NCBI GenBank assembly: GCA_012934845.2
Contig: WNNJ02000704.1
Coordinates: forward strand, 1 to 64,000
From: Pomphorhynchus laevis
Taxonomy: Eukaryota > Acanthocephala > Palaeacanthocephala > Echinorhynchida > Pomphorhynchidae
DNA: 64,000 bases
Direction of reading: 5' to 3'
The notes under the pieces are model-generated. The model did not search any database. It had not been told where the DNA came from and saw only the letters and a program-made list of their open reading frames with translations. The position numbers and the translations under genes are program-made. This document shows, one piece after another, positions 23,140 to 35,569 of this stretch (positions are counted from its first letter, which is position 1; every line of letters begins with the position of its first letter).

Positions 23140-26100
23140 ACCGCAGCAATATTTCACGTAAATTACACGTATTATCTCATGCAAGTTGATCGGCATCTTA
23201 CACGAGAGAATGACGTCCCCAGTCTGGTCAGGAAAACAAATTATGAATCATCCGGGTATATTCGGGATGAGATCGTGTTGAAAAAAGGACAATGCAGCGT
23301 GTGCTGTCAATTTTTTAGCTTATTTCCAAATGACGAATAAGCCGACATTGCCCATCTCCCGGCTACCACGGTAATATTCAAACGCCTACTTCCATAAATA
23401 ATTCAGCATCACTTGATGCTCAGGTTGACAGCACACTTTAAAGAGAGGAATGTGAAACCTCGTTAATTGTGACGCTACCAGTCCGGTTGGTGCGACGGAT
23501 TCCCAGATCTGCCAGGCCACATGTAGCTACAACTCTTTCGAGCATACTCTGGTATTGCGAGGGACTACCAGAGGAAAGATGCTTGGATCAAACTTTTGAT
23601 ATTCGCAAGAAAGGTTACTAGCGTGCGTGTAATAACTGAGGAAAAAGGCAATCACAGTTTGTCTCATAAGATAGAAGAGGCCTGTCGCAAATTCGTTGAT
23701 ATGACATCCTGCTCAGTTGACGACGCTGCGGCTCGAAAGCGCGACATACTCGGTAACCAAACTAAAGCAGACGGTCACGAGGCCAATAAAAATCTTTCTC
23801 GCAGTTCCGGAAAAACTAGAAGATTGAGATGTTCACGGCGCAATTAGATAAGTAAGCAGCGATGACGGAATAGTGCAATTCGACGATCGAGTTTTGTCAG
23901 AACTAAGGTCCAAACACCTACCACGAACTAACTAATTAGGTGGGGTAAATACGCAAGTTTAAATTCCAAGTGTACCACCTTGTGCCTTCACTGTTGTCTT
24001 TACGGACATCGTGTTGTCGGCTTTTCGATCATTTTTCAATGCTTCCTAAAGGGGATTGAATGATCTCAGTCCACTACAACTAAAAGATCTAACTGGTCGA
24101 TCGTGCGCCCTTTCAGGTTATCGCCTAGTTCAATTCTTGGCCAAATTAATCACCGTCGTCCTAAAAGTTTGTGTGCCGGAATCTATAAGAAAATATTTCT
24201 GCGGCGCTAAGCTGATGGCATTACAGAAACCTAATGGCGGTATTCACCCGATTGCTGTGGGTTGTACATTGTGCCGCTTGGCAGCAACGATTGTCGCACG
24301 TTGGGCATCAAGATATATTCTAGGTGAGTTCGTGCTTCGACAATTTGGCTAAAGTAAACCTCAAGAAGTTGAGGTTGTGTCACACGTGTCTTGATAATTT
24401 ATCGCGAACGCCTTAGTTCCTGTAGTTGCGCTTGTCAAGTTAGACTTTCATAATGCGTTCAACACAGTCAACCGTAGCCACATGATTGAAATGGTTCGAA
24501 GGAAGCTACCGGCTTACCTGTCATTCGTCAACCTGTGCTACAGGGGCGATAGTTTACTTATTACCGGCACATCAATAATTCCGTCAGCCGAAGGTGTTCA
24601 ACAAGGGGACCCTGTCGGTCCCCTGCTTTTCTCGCTTGTCAAACTGTGCCAGTCACCGTTTTGAGCATGGTATTTCGACGACTGTATTTGGAGGGGGTGA
24701 CTCCAATACGATTTATTCGAATGTAGATAACATAATCGATCAGGGGACGATAATTGGACTTAATTAAATCCTCAAAAGTCGGAGTTAATATCCCCGTGAT
24801 CCAAAGGATAAAATTCGATTGTTGGACTTGATTCCCGAATGCATTCTGACTGATCCCAGCGACGCTGTCATCTTGAGCACTTCGGTAGGAAACGATTTGG
24901 CGATCAATTAAACAGTGAATCAATGCGTATCGCTTCCCCAGAACACTGTCAAACGAATGGTCGATCTATCTAGACAGAATGCGCTGTTTCTGTTGCGATG
25001 TAGCTTAAGCATACAAAAATTTCTCATCTGCTACGCTGTGATCCTTTCTCTTCCTGCCCGTAATTAAAGCTTTACGGCGAAATCCTAAAGTCCGCTCTGA
25101 CCAACATATTAAATTTATATCTGGATGATAAGGCATTACGACAAGCAACTCTGCCGGTTGACTTGAGTGACTTAGGTCTATATCTTACAGTGAAGATATA
25201 TCACTTTCGGCATATTGTCCTCAATTGCAGGCACGTCGGTTCTCGTAAAGGCATTGGTGGGACCAAACCTTGAAACAACCAGCGAAGTGGACCGCTTGAA
25301 TTTCCATAATGGCGTGCGCATATGGGCGGCCTTGTGTTGGGAATAGTTGCCAACGGAAAAAACAAACAAAAAACGTTGGTATCGTTCTATGCACATGATC
25401 GATAGTAGTTCACTGTTGCAGGGGGCGATTCGCTAAATATCGAGATAGGCTGCTTAGAGCGAAGGCAGGGACTCGGGAGCTTTCCTGGCGGCACTTCCAA
25501 TCTCGGCGGTTGGCACCCGATTGGACGTTGTATCCTTCACAATCGCCGTGACCCTACGACTTGGCATCAAATTTAGTGGGGAATTCACATGTGGATGCAG
25601 AAATACCAGCGACGCATCGGGCTTGCACGGTCTGGACCGTCGAAACAGTTAATCCTGGCACACTCGACACTCCGAGTTGAAACAAATAATTCGAATGGCT
25701 TTGTCTTCAGCTGGTATACCGTCTAGATTACAGCCGTTCGGATTGTGTAGCAGCGATGGCAAGCGACCGGATGGAGGAACTTTGGTTTCTTGGAAGAACG
25801 GTAAAATACTAATTTGGGACGCTACCTGAATAAACCCTCTAGCGGCGAGTTACGAGGATAAAGCAGTCATTCGAACCGTTGAAATTGCTGCTTTTACAGG
25901 ATGCAAGACAAAGAAAAAGTACAACGAGATCGATAATATGATATATACATTCTTTCCAGTAGCTGTTGAGTCCTTGGGTGTCTTGGGCAAGAAAACTCCG
26001 TATTTTATCGGAGATAGGAAAGGTGAAATTCGATCAACGGCTTTTCTTAGGCAGCGATCAAGCGTAGCGGTTGCGCAAGGCAATCTCGCTTGTATAGTCG

Positions 26101-26150
26101 AGTGCCTAAGCGATTAATCGGTTACCTATATTTTTGAAGGATGAAAATGC
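23140..26150 (+). mobile_element. Family E retroelement, longest copy (copy 2)
   Basis: Plus-strand pieces run in order. A cysteine-containing start (QCSVCCQFF) lies near 23300. NDLSPLQLKDLTGRSCAL is followed by CGAKLMALQKPNGGIHPIAV and CTLCRLAATIVARWASRY (24056-24330). LDFHNAFNTVNRSHMIEMVR lies at about 24440-24495 and GVQQGDPVGPLLFSL at about 24592-24640. A degraded YLDD segment lies near 24670, and the C-terminal TFFPVAVESLGVLG, RSTAFLRQRSSVAVAQGN lies at 25945-26090. These motifs define an RT type common in animal repeats whose formal clade I cannot fix. About ten breaks are visible. The 3' boundary is set by similarity to the fragment at 14575. Confidence 0.65.
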
Positions 26151-26343
26151 CTCAGTGTTGAAGATTACAATCATAATATATTTTGACTTGAAAATTCTTA
26201 TTTTAAATTATAAATTGTTTAAATTTTTGTTTTGAGTTTTTAATATATTTATAGTTCCTATTAATTTACATTTATTCTCGATTCTTCAACTCTAATTATA
26301 AATCGTTTGTATTAAAAATATATCTAAACGTATTTAGTTTAAC

Positions 26344-27105
26344 GATGAAGGTTGCTGTTCAACAAACATTTAGTGCGACGTTAGAGATTAGACGTAAGGT
26401 TGTAAGCGAAATGAAATGTGGCATTGCAATATTCGTTAGTTTTACTAATTCAGATGACAAATCAATTATCAGAAACACGACTGAGCGGGTTATTAATTTG
26501 AGATAGCATGGATATACTTGATAATAAATCCAGAGAAATCTAAACCGCGATAATGGTGAATTCTTGCATTATTAAGAATGATAACAGGATTTCTTATTCC
26601 GGTTTATATACATGCAATTTTATTTAATTCATTCAAACAAGTTTGAAAAATTTCCCCTGCAACAATTTTATCATGCACTTTGAGTTAGAGAAGCATATCC
26701 TTGGACATTGCCACAACAACAGAAATATTTCTCATTGCTAATGGAATTGTTGTTGCTCTTGTTCCTACTCGCGCTATTCCACTCCACATTTAATACAACT
26801 GACCATTTAAGACGAAAAACAGTGTAATATCAATACGTGGTTCAATCTCTATTAGATATAAGTGGGGATATTTTGTCAATTCCTAAAATGACTTTATACT
26901 GTGTCCCTGTAAACGATAAATTAGACTATTAGCATTTCTGCGAGATCAAAATTTCGAATAGCTTATTTCAATATTGGATTGAAATACGCCAAAATCTTTA
27001 TATCAACGATACGTTAAAGACGTAACTTCTAAAGAGACTGTGCAATTAAAACTTGTATTTGATGGATTGTTGGCGATTAATATAGACACTAACGGTAATG
27101 TTTAG
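26344..27105 (+). pseudogene. DTD-like pseudogene, interrupted
   Basis: The N-terminal part (MKVAVQQTFSATLEIRRKVV, CGIAIFVSFTNSDDKSII, ERVINLR) ends at a TAG near 26505. After about 340 unrelated bases the frame resumes: LLDISGDILSIPKMTLYCVP near 26850-26905, then YWIEIRQNLYIND, LKDVTSKETVQLKLVFDG and LLAINIDTNGN, ending near 27105. The SQxT motif is changed to PKMT and the Gly-cisPro motif to GLLA. The inner 340 bases do not look like a normal intron. It is not functional as DTD. The C-terminal changes are shared with the remnant at 15032-15215, so the two probably come from one altered paralogue. Confidence 0.7.
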
Positions 27106-27363
27106 TTAAATATCTTCTTTTTCCGGTTCTCATATTTTGCATAACGGAAGGTATTAGTAGGATACGTATTTGCTTATTCGGCTTTTGACAGAGGATAATC
27201 ATCTTACGAGATATTTAATTTTTAATTTTTTAGAAAATCAAAAATCAAAAATAAAAATGTGTTGTGCATATTATGACCTAAAACGTTAAATAACTCATCA
27301 ATAGACAATTGTTCATAACATATAAAAATTATATCAAGTAAAAGTTAGTAAAAAAATCTTTTG
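27103..27363 (+). repeat. Segmental repeat X, copy 1
   Basis: About 260 bases (tttccggttctcatattttg ... caagtaaaagtta) recur at 29645-29905 with substitutions and small gaps. The copy sits directly behind the DTD pseudogene. Confidence 0.75.
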
Positions 27364-27384
27364 ATATTTTTTTAGGTAACTGCT

Positions 27385-28690
27385 TTTTAAACGAATCATC
27401 GGCACCTAGAAGGGAACCAAGTACTCTGCGACAACCAGCATGGTTTCCGCCCAGGAAGATCTACTGTCACAAACATCGTACTTGCGAGAAGTGATTGGAC
27501 CAGATATGCCGAGGCTGGAGTTAGTGTTGATGTTTTGTTTTTCGACCTCAGCAAAGCATTTGATCGGATATACTATGATGTCCTCCTTATTACGCTGGAA
27601 CAGTACGGCATAAGAGGAACCCTCCTAAATTGGATTAACTCCTTCCTTAGAAATCGGAAGACCACTGTATTGGCCAATAAACATAAGTTAAAGACAAGAA
27701 CTCCATGAAGCGGTGTTCCTCGGGGATCGGTACTCAGTCCATTGATCTTCATTATTTACATCAACGAGCTTACTACAGCTATTTCGAGTCCAAGTGGTTT
27801 ATATGCCGACGACTTAAATATTTGGCGACCAATAATCGATAGCCGGGATCCAATGATACTTCAGAGAGACATTGATAATATTAAGGTATGGTGTAATCAA
27901 CGGGGACTGGTATTAAACCCCGATAAGTCAAAACATATGCGCATCGGACATCTACACATCAATTCGTCATATACCATTGACGGAAGAGAAATTGAAACAG
28001 TTCCCCAATTTCAAGACCTTGGAGTGATCGTAAATAGAAGCTTATCGATCATCCCACATACCAGTCACACAGTTGCTAAATGCCGTCGAATTTTAGGACT
28101 TATTAGAAGGAACATTGGCCAGCTTGACGCATTCAATTTTAAGTTAATTTACAATGCTTATGTCTTATCTTTAATGAGATACGCTTCACCTGACTGTTAC
28201 CCTCAAACTACGACAGAGATGAACCTGTACGAATCCATATTACGCAAGGCCACACATCTTGTACCCAGCCAACGCAAGCTCTCATTCATTTTTCGACTCC
28301 ACGCACTTGGTGTGACCACAGTGAAGAAATCTTTAAAGTCATCTGATTTAATGTTTGTGTAGACAACGCTTAATGTTCAAAAATGGCAGAGGGAACATGT
28401 GTCATAAACTGTTCGAACTTTGAAATTCAAACAGATTGAGGGGACATCACCTCACGTTAAAGACCCACATTCGTCCACGAAGAAGATTTAACACAATTGT
28501 CAACCGAACGTGGAAAAGCTGGAATAAGCTACCAAGTCAAATGGTTTCGGCCTCCAGTATTTTGTCCTTCAGGAGAATTCTGAAGAATTTACTAACTTAT
28601 AACAATCTGATTTTCATTGATATTTGTTTTTTCCCTGTACCCAGCCTGTACGAGCTCTACGCTCTTTTGCTGCTGTTGTATTTAATAATA
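27385..28690 (+). mobile_element. LINE family B copy, RT domain, 5'-truncated
   Basis: The plus frame gives QHGFRPGRSTVTNIV (about 27440), FFDLSKAFDRIYYDVLL (about 27537-27590) and SGVPRGSVLSPLIFIIYI (27709-27765). GLYADDLNIWRPI (27796-27835) and LVLNPDKSKHMRIGHL follow. The C-terminal NRTWKSWNKLPSQMV is at about 28500-28545. There is one in-frame TGA before the SGVPRGSV block, and a frame change after 28362. The insertion boundaries (about 27385 and 28690) are inferred by comparing with the uninterrupted duplicate at 29645-30285. Confidence 0.8.
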
Positions 28691-28732
28691 ACACTTTTTT
28701 CAATTTTTTCAATTACGGACAATGGTTTTTTC

Positions 28733-29130
28733 TGTGAAAAGTAATGATGTTATAATGCTCTCTTCAATCCTAAACATTTGTCTGCAAATTAGTGCACGAA
28801 TATAGTCACAACCAGTTGCAACACGACCTAACTACTAACATCATCCTGCGCCGACGTCAGTACTCAGTGGATCATCAGAGCGCAGGCACTGAACACTAAC
28901 GTTTTAACATGATGTAATACTTGGATGGTCTATAGATAATTCAGCAAGTCGTTAAAAAATTGCACGAAACATTCTTGCAAATTTATAAACTCCTTACTAG
29001 TCTAACAATTTTTGAAATAGATTTCCAGAGCAGGTTATTACTTTGTGAAAAATATGGATGCTATATTGCTCTCTTCTTTAATCTGAAACATGCATCTGCA
29101 AACTAGTGTACTAATATCGTTTAGTGTACG
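28733..29130. repeat. Repeat C, opposite orientation, one unit plus a partial
   Basis: Reverse complement of the unit at 18595-19215. It includes aacatcatcctgcgccgacg then tcagtactcagtggatc and tccttactagtctaac. The second partial unit starts near 29043. It lies inside segmental repeat Y. Confidence 0.6.
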
Positions 29131-29134
29131 AATA

Positions 29135-29453
29135 TCGTATCATCAAATCCGAATATACCTACTATCAAAATTTTAGATCAATTCAATTTCAAGATGAAGA
29201 GAAATATAATGTTCAATTAGGAATGACCATTTTCAATTTAGGTTTTCACCATAGCGATGACAAAAATAAATCATTTTGATGAAATGTTTCAACTTAAAAT
29301 AACTCTATACTGCCGTCCAAAATGTTTTCGAAACGATGTAAACGATTAAGGTGCAAATTTCATCTTCAAGTATATTCGTTCAAATAAATATCCACCCATC
29401 CTTTATTTTTTGCTCTTTCCTACATAAAATGTTTTAATGGACGTCATTGAGAC
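29135..29453 (+). repeat. Segmental repeat Y, copy 1
   Basis: Matches 29985-30283 from gaatatacctactatcaaaa to ggacgtcattgagactg. Function unknown. 29454-29644 between the copies is a G/A-rich low-complexity stretch with no supported gene. Confidence 0.7.
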
Positions 29454-29644
29454 TGTATTTGTTGTGTATAACATCCTATAAATTGGAAATGAGAGATGTG
29501 TTTCCAATACATTTTATTCCCAATTAAAAATAATGAAATCTTTATTACATGGTGGAATGGGAGAATGGGGAAAATAGAATATGGGGAATGGGGAAGGGGT
29601 TGGGAATTGGTACTGAGTAATAAGGAAAGGGGAAAAGAGGGCAT

Positions 29645-30285
29645 ATTTAGTTAAATACCGCCTTTTCCGGTTCTCATATTTTGCATAACGGAAGGTATTA
29701 GTAGGATACGTACGAGCTTATCCGGCTTTTGACCGAGGATAATCATCTTACGAGATATTTAATTTTTGTTTTTAGAAAAAAAAATCAAAAATTAAAAATA
29801 AAAATGTGTAGTGCATATTACGACCTGAAATGTTAAATACCTCATCAATAAACAATTGTTTATAACATATAAAAAGTATATCAAGTAAAAGTTAACAAAA
29901 CAATTTGAGATAAAAACATATTTGTCTTAAATTTTTCAATTATGGACAAAACGATTTTTGAATGTTATTTGAATTAGCGGAGTCGAATATACCAACTATC
30001 AAAATTTTAGATAAAGTTTACTCTCAGGTTAAGATAAATGCAATGTTTTATTTGAGTAGATATGTTCAATTCAAGTTCTCGCTATAGCAATGAAAAAATC
30101 ATTTTGATGGAATGTTTTAAATTAAAATAAGTCTTTAATCTCATCTGAAAGTTTTTCAAATAGAGGTAAGCTATTCAAGTGAGAATTTCGCCTCCAAGTA
30201 TATTCGCCCAAATAAAAGTCAAACTATCCTTTATTTTTTGCCCTTTCCTCCATAAAATGTTTTATTGGACGCCATTGTGACTAAA
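29645..30285 (+). repeat. Segmental repeats X and Y, copy 2 (uninterrupted)
   Basis: X (29645-29905) runs into Y (29960-30283) without the LINE B and repeat C insertions present in copy 1. The arrangement shows an ancestral X-Y tandem duplication. Confidence 0.7.
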
Positions 30286-30472
30286 TGAGCGGAAAATCTT
30301 GTCCACCAAGATTGTGAAACAATCAAACTACAATCTTCGACGACAACCAACGACAACCATCGACGACATCCGCTCGCTACTTACAACTAACGCGAACTAC
30401 TTACAACTAACGACTTGCAGACTAACGGAGTTTAAACATTCTTGATTATAACTAACTAATTAACATTTTATT

Positions 30473-31848
30473 ATGGCAAAGAGAAAGCTAACTAAAAATG
30501 TCGGCCAGCAACTCAAGTCCGTCAAGGAAGCTTACATCGAAAAGCAAATTGGATGCGACAAAAAGAACTGCAATGTTTGGACTCACGTTGCCATTCCTTT
30601 CACTGACGAGGACAACGTTTCAAATCGGAATTTCCTCTGCGGCTTCTGTTGTGCTGCCCTCGTAGGTAAGCTAATGAAGAATGATCACTCAAACGGTGGA
30701 GACGTTCTAAACGCTAGCAAAACAGATTTGTGCTCAATAAATAAACTTGATGTCTCTAAGTCGACTCAGACCGCTGTTATACATGGACCATCAACAAACG
30801 ACAAAATATCTTCCCAACATCGTCGTCATTCGTTTGCTTACTAACTCCTTCGTCATCTATGAAACCCGTTCTTGAAACTTCTCTCACACACACTCCTCCT
30901 TTAACTACGGATAAAACTTCCCATAATCTTAATCTTCCTAACAATGCAAACAGTAAAGGCCTTCATCTCGGACCTCATTTTTCCTATTCATCCCCACATC
31001 TAAATACATCTCATACTTCTTTATTCTCTTCACGTACTCCTTACTATACCTCTAACGTATCACTTCTCAATAATTTACATCCTTCTGTCAAAATTATCTC
31101 TAGTAACATCTCCGTTCAACCTATTCAACAATCCACTTCTGTCACACATACTCCAACCGTATCACCTATCAATAATTTACATCCTTCCGTCAAAATCATC
31201 TCCAGTAACATCTCCGATCAACCGATTCAACACTCCACTCTTGTCACACATGCTCCAAACTATCTTAAATCTTTACTTAGCACCCCGGTCATTCCCACGT
31301 TTATCTGCTCTTCTGCCTCTACTGCTACCAGGTCTTTCCGTCCACCACTACGTAATCGTTTTCCTTCGCGCGATCGATGCATTATCATATCTAATTTAAA
31401 GGTTTCCAAATCTGCTTCTCCTCAATGTCGCCTCGATGATGATGTATCTGCTTTCAGGTCTATCCTAGCAACCATTCTTCCTGATAATTATCCATCCCTC
31501 TTCAATAATATCGCTCCTATATCTTTGATCCGTATAAACAAATCCACTAAATCCAATCATCTCAGTCCAACACTCCTAAAAATCGTTTTCCGACATAGTT
31601 CACATGCATCCGTGGTACTTTCCCGACGTTTTAAACTGCTTACCACTTCGTCTACTTGTCGTATCTTTCCTGACCGCTCCCCTTCTGATATTGCCCAGCT
31701 CAATTTAGCTCGCATTGAGAAACATCGACGTGAAACAAACGGCGAGTCATCCTTATCTATACGTCAAATCAATCGAAATTTTCACGTTGTACACACAAGG
31801 CCAAAAATTCGATGGCGTATTATCTCTCCCCCTTGTCTTCTTCGCTAG
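30473..31848 (+). pseudogene. LINE A2 ORF1 (cysteine module plus RNA-binding-like domain)
   Basis: Starts MAKRKLTKNVGQQLKSV. The cysteine module reads CDKKNCNVWTHV ... NFLCGFCCAAL (residues about 29-65). A long Ser/Thr/Pro-rich linker follows, with an internal duplication of the phrase INNLHPSVKIISSNIS. The C-terminal domain contains SRDRCIIISNLKVS, LLKIVFRHSS and RRFKLLTTSSTCRIFPDRSP, resembling the RRM-plus-C-terminal part of LINE ORF1 proteins that bind element RNA. One frame change near 30844 separates the first 123 codons from the remaining 329; the antisense copy at 49837-50345 shows the unbroken reading there. Confidence 0.75.
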
Positions 31849-34681
31849 TCGATCTCGCTCCTAAGCATACTTTTCGTCTTAGTCTATTTAACACTCGCTC
31901 CATTCTTCATAAAGCTGATATGCTCCTTGATATCTTTGATCAATTATCTATCGATATTCTCTGCTTTACCGAATACTGGCGCACTGATTCTGACGATCTT
32001 TCTATTCGTCGTCTATGTCGCTCTGGTTGTTCTTTAGTTAAATCAGCTCGTCCAATTGCCTCTCATACATCTACTAGTTTTAACCATAACGGTATAGTTG
32101 CCATTGCTCATCATCCAATGTCTTTACGTAAAATTAACGTTAACATCCGTTACACCTCGTTCGAATTACTCATATGCAGATTTTCAACTCCTTCCCTCTG
32201 GAACTTGTGATTGTATACCGTCCAGGTTCAGTTGCTCCCCCTACGTATCTTTTTTAACGACCTTGCAGATCTTATGTCTCACTATTCATTGTCTTATACT
32301 CCTTCTTTTGTTCTCGGTGACTTTAACATTCGTCTTGAGCGCCCGGCTGACTCTGATTCTATCACTTTAACTAATCTTTTTTCTGATAATAACTATAAAT
32401 TACTTTCAACAAGCCCAACTCATATTCTCGGCAGTGCTCTCGACATCATTGATGTCCCTATCTGCTTAAATGACTATACTTCCTTGTCAATTACTTATCC
32501 CGGTTCATCCGATCATTTCCTTGTCACTCTTACTCTTACTCGTCCCCATCCTCCTTTTCTGCCTCCACCATTATCCACACCAAGTCGACCCTGGAAACTT
32601 CTCGATATCCCTATTCTCGGCACAGCCTTACTCAATTCTTCACTCTTTTCACTTCCTATTAACTATCTCTCTCACGATGATCTCTGCATTCTGTTTGATT
32701 CTGAACTTATGTCTATCATCAATAAACTTATGCCTAGTCGACTCCGACGCTCTCAGCGCTTGCGCCATGTTCCCTGGTTCGATTCTGACTGTAGTCTTTC
32801 TAAGCGTCGACTCGTCACTCTTTTCGTGTGTGTAATCGCTTTCTTAAGCGTTCTCCCAACTCACTCCCTATAAATCTCCGTGATTCCTACTTTTCTCTAC
32901 GCCGTTCACATCTTATTCTTATACGTACTAAGCGTACTATCTTTTGGCGAAATCAACTCGAGTCATCTTCCAACTCTAAATCTCATTGGAAAATCTTAAA
33001 CTCAATTCTTTCACGATCATCTATTTGTAATATAAATCCTGATGAATTTTCTTCTTACCTACAAACTAAGCTATTTAATTTACTTTCCCTACTACCCGTA
33101 GCCACTTGTACCCACTCTTCTCTTAAAATACTTCACTCCCAGAACTATTCCACCTTCTTCCCGTTTCGTCTGATGAAGTTTCTTCGGTTCTGCTATCATT
33201 ACCTAATAAAACCTCTCCTTCTGACCCAATTCCGACTCACTTGCTTAAAAATAACTGCTCCTCTATCTCACCATTCCTAACCACATTGTTCAACTCGTCC
33301 ATCCGTAGCCGTACATTTCCTTCCAACTGGAAATGCGCCACTGTTCGTCCTCGCATCAAAAAGCAATCTCTCGTCTCCTCACTACCATCTTCGTACCGTT
33401 CAATCTCACTTCTCCCAACCCTCTCTAAACTCCTTGAGCTTCTCGTTCTCAAGCAAGTTAATACATCTCTTTCCCTCTAACTTGTTCCCTCCCTTCCAAG
33501 CCGCTTTTCGCTCTAATCACTCTACTGAAATTGCCTGTCTTAAAGTTTATAATGACTTACTAATCTCGCGCGATCATAAATTATGTAGTGTCATAGTTTC
33601 TCTTGATCTATCGTCTGCTTTTGACATCGTCGATCACTCGATTCTTCTACATCGCCTTCGTCATGATTATGGCTTCTCTTTACCCACTGTATCATGGTTT
33701 TCTTCATATCTGTCAAACCGTACATTTCGCGTCTATTCTAACTCTTCTCTCTCCCATTCTTCATCCATCCCGGCCGGTGTTCCACAAGGCTCCGTATTAG
33801 GCCCTATGCTTTTCTCTCTTCTTCTCGGTGACTTGTCTTCGATTTCTCATAAATTAAACTTCCATGTTATGCAATATGCTGATGACATTCTCATCTATGC
33901 TCACGCACCTGCTTATCGTATTCATGATCTTATTTTTTCTGCTTACGACTGTCTTGTCTCAATTTCCAATCATCTTTCTTCCCTTCGCCTTTCTCTGAAT
34001 CCTGATAAATCTAAAATTATGTGGATCCTACCTCGAAGCTTCAGCTTAGAACATCCCTCCGTATCATTAAATTCTACAATTCTTCCTATCGTTGATAATC
34101 TCGTTTTCCTAGGCTTTCATTTCGACAGCCGACTTTCACTTAAACCTTTCGTTAGTTATAAAGTACGCTCATCTACCTTGATACTCCGCAATCTCCGTCA
34201 AGTTCGTAGATTGATCGATTTCCCTTCTTGTATGACGCTCATATCTTCTCTTCTTTTCTCAAGACTTGATTACTGTCTTAGTCTATTTTTCAACTCACCT
34301 AAATCCACTATTCTTCCTTTACAACGCATAATCAACGCTGCCGTCCGAGTTCTCCTCCGTCTTCGTCGTTTTGATCATACATCACACTATCTTGTTTCTC
34401 TTGATTGGCCTACCATTTATTGTCGTGTTCAAATTCGTCTTCTTATCATTGCTTTTCGCCTTATAACTTCTCATACCCCTTCATTTTTCAACCTTCCTTT
34501 TCTCGACAATTCTCGTACTGTGTATTGTGCTCTGCGTTCCCGTAATTTCCTTCTTTTACATGTCCCAATCTACTCTACCTCTTTTGGCTTCCGCTTCTTC
34601 GTTGTGGCTGCTCCTCTCTTGTGGAATCAACTGCCTATTCATATCCGCCTATCAACATCTATGCCGTGCTTCAAACGCTAA
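31812..34681 (+). pseudogene. LINE A2 ORF2: endonuclease and reverse transcriptase
   Basis: Begins inside the end of ORF1 in another frame (37-base overlap), as in many LINEs. The APE-type endonuclease shows FNTRSILHKADMLL, LCFTEYWRTDSDD (TES-like site), VLGDFNIRL and SDHFLVTLTL. The RT shows SYRSISLLPTLSKLLELLV, SAFDIVDHSILLHRLR, GVPQGSVLGPMLFSLLLGDL, MQYADDILIYAHAP, LNPDKSKIMWILPR and the C-terminal LLWNQLPIHI. At least four frame changes split it into overlapping frames; the last 415-residue piece is intact. Confidence 0.85.
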
Positions 34682-34829
34682 ATCCAATTCAATTTCAACA
34701 ATTAACTAATTATCTGTGACTTTTGATGTTCTTTTTTTGTTTGTTAGTGGTCATGTAAGCGTGCATTTTGCACGCATTTGCCACGTTAAATAAATTATTG
34801 TATTATTATTTATTATTATATATATTTCA

Positions 34830-34985
34830 TATTTTGAAGAACCATTTTTCGATTCAGATTATTGAATGCACTTTTAGCATCTTTCAGGAGTATGCATCTA
34901 CTAGTGTCTTCTTCGAAAGCATGACGAACAGAGTGTATCGCTGATTCAATTCCGCTTCGTTGCTCGGCACAAAATTGTGTATACA
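34830..34985 (-). mobile_element. Reverse transcriptase fragment, family G
   Basis: An open 52-codon minus-strand piece reads QFCAEQRSGIESAIHSVRHA, then CILLKDAKSAFNNLNRKMVL. The pattern AGQ..GIE.AIHA.R and LL.DA.NAFNSLNR is found in a group of invertebrate RTs related to family E. No flanking RT motifs are seen. Confidence 0.45.
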
Positions 34986-35119
34986 TGCAAACCGAATCAA
35001 ATTATTAATTTATTTTAATAATAATTTTATGTATTAATAATAATCTGAGAGAATTTAAAACCTTTTTTGCCACTGGCAGTGAGGATAAATATTTAGACCA
35101 AGCAGAAATTCAAATCAAA

Positions 35120-35548
35120 TTATAGTTTTTCCAGCTGCAATAGAGTTAATGCTTTGAGGTGAATGCATTCGTAATGATTGATATCCTTACGCGAAGAAAT
35201 ACAGAAGCGGCAAATGCACGTGGAGTCGCGATTGGGGCACGGCAGTCTATTTCTACAATAATGATGATGTAGCCCATCCATAGATGCCCGCATAATTACA
35301 GCTCTTTTCTGTTTACTGGTCCCGTTCAGCCAAATGCAAGGATAAAGAATTGCTAACGTGTGCTGGTACTCCTTATTAATTAAGCTTTGCTTCATTGTCC
35401 ATCTAGACATATACTTCTCCCATTCAGTGGTAGATGGTAAATCAAACCGTTGCATTAATAATTTAGATAGTGGGCTTTGTTTGGTCAGGAAAGCTAAAAT
35501 AGTCGAGGAAACTTTTATCGAGAGTCCGAAATACCTCTTTAAAAACAC
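35120..35548 (-). CDS. Unrecognised 142-residue frame with Cys/His-rich end
   Basis: Open minus-strand frame with MKQSLINKEYQHTLAILYP and a C-terminal cluster CPNRDSTCICRFCISS ... HYECIH that could bind zinc. It sits between RT remnants and the Gypsy fossil and may belong to a retroelement, but I cannot match it to a known domain. Confidence 0.3.
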   Translation of the reverse strand: MFLKRYFGLSIKVSSTILAFLTKQSPLSKLLMQRFDLPSTTEWEKYMSRWTMKQSLINKEYQHTLAILYPCIWLNGTSKQKRAVIMRASMDGLHHHYCRNRLPCPNRDSTCICRFCISSRKDINHYECIHLKALTLLQLEKL

Positions 35549-35569
35549 CCATCAACTGCGGTCAAACTG

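Larger units (their letters stand above)
30286..34822 (+). mobile_element. LINE A2, near full-length copy
   Basis: About 4.5 kb with all parts in order: a leader of about 187 bases with actaacgac-type microrepeats, ORF1, overlapping ORF2 with endonuclease and RT, a 3' hairpin gcgtgcattttgcacgc (34759-34775) and a tattattatt tail. The tail type and RT motifs (GVPQGSVLGP, MQYADDILIY) place it among CR1/L2-like LINEs. Several frame changes split ORF2, so it is inactive. Confidence 0.85.

Noticed and set aside
26506-26848. The gap in the DTD pseudogene as an ordinary intron
   Set aside because: At about 340 bases it is far longer than the approximately 50-base introns here, lacks clear GT...AG ends at the frame breaks, and the first part ends at a stop.
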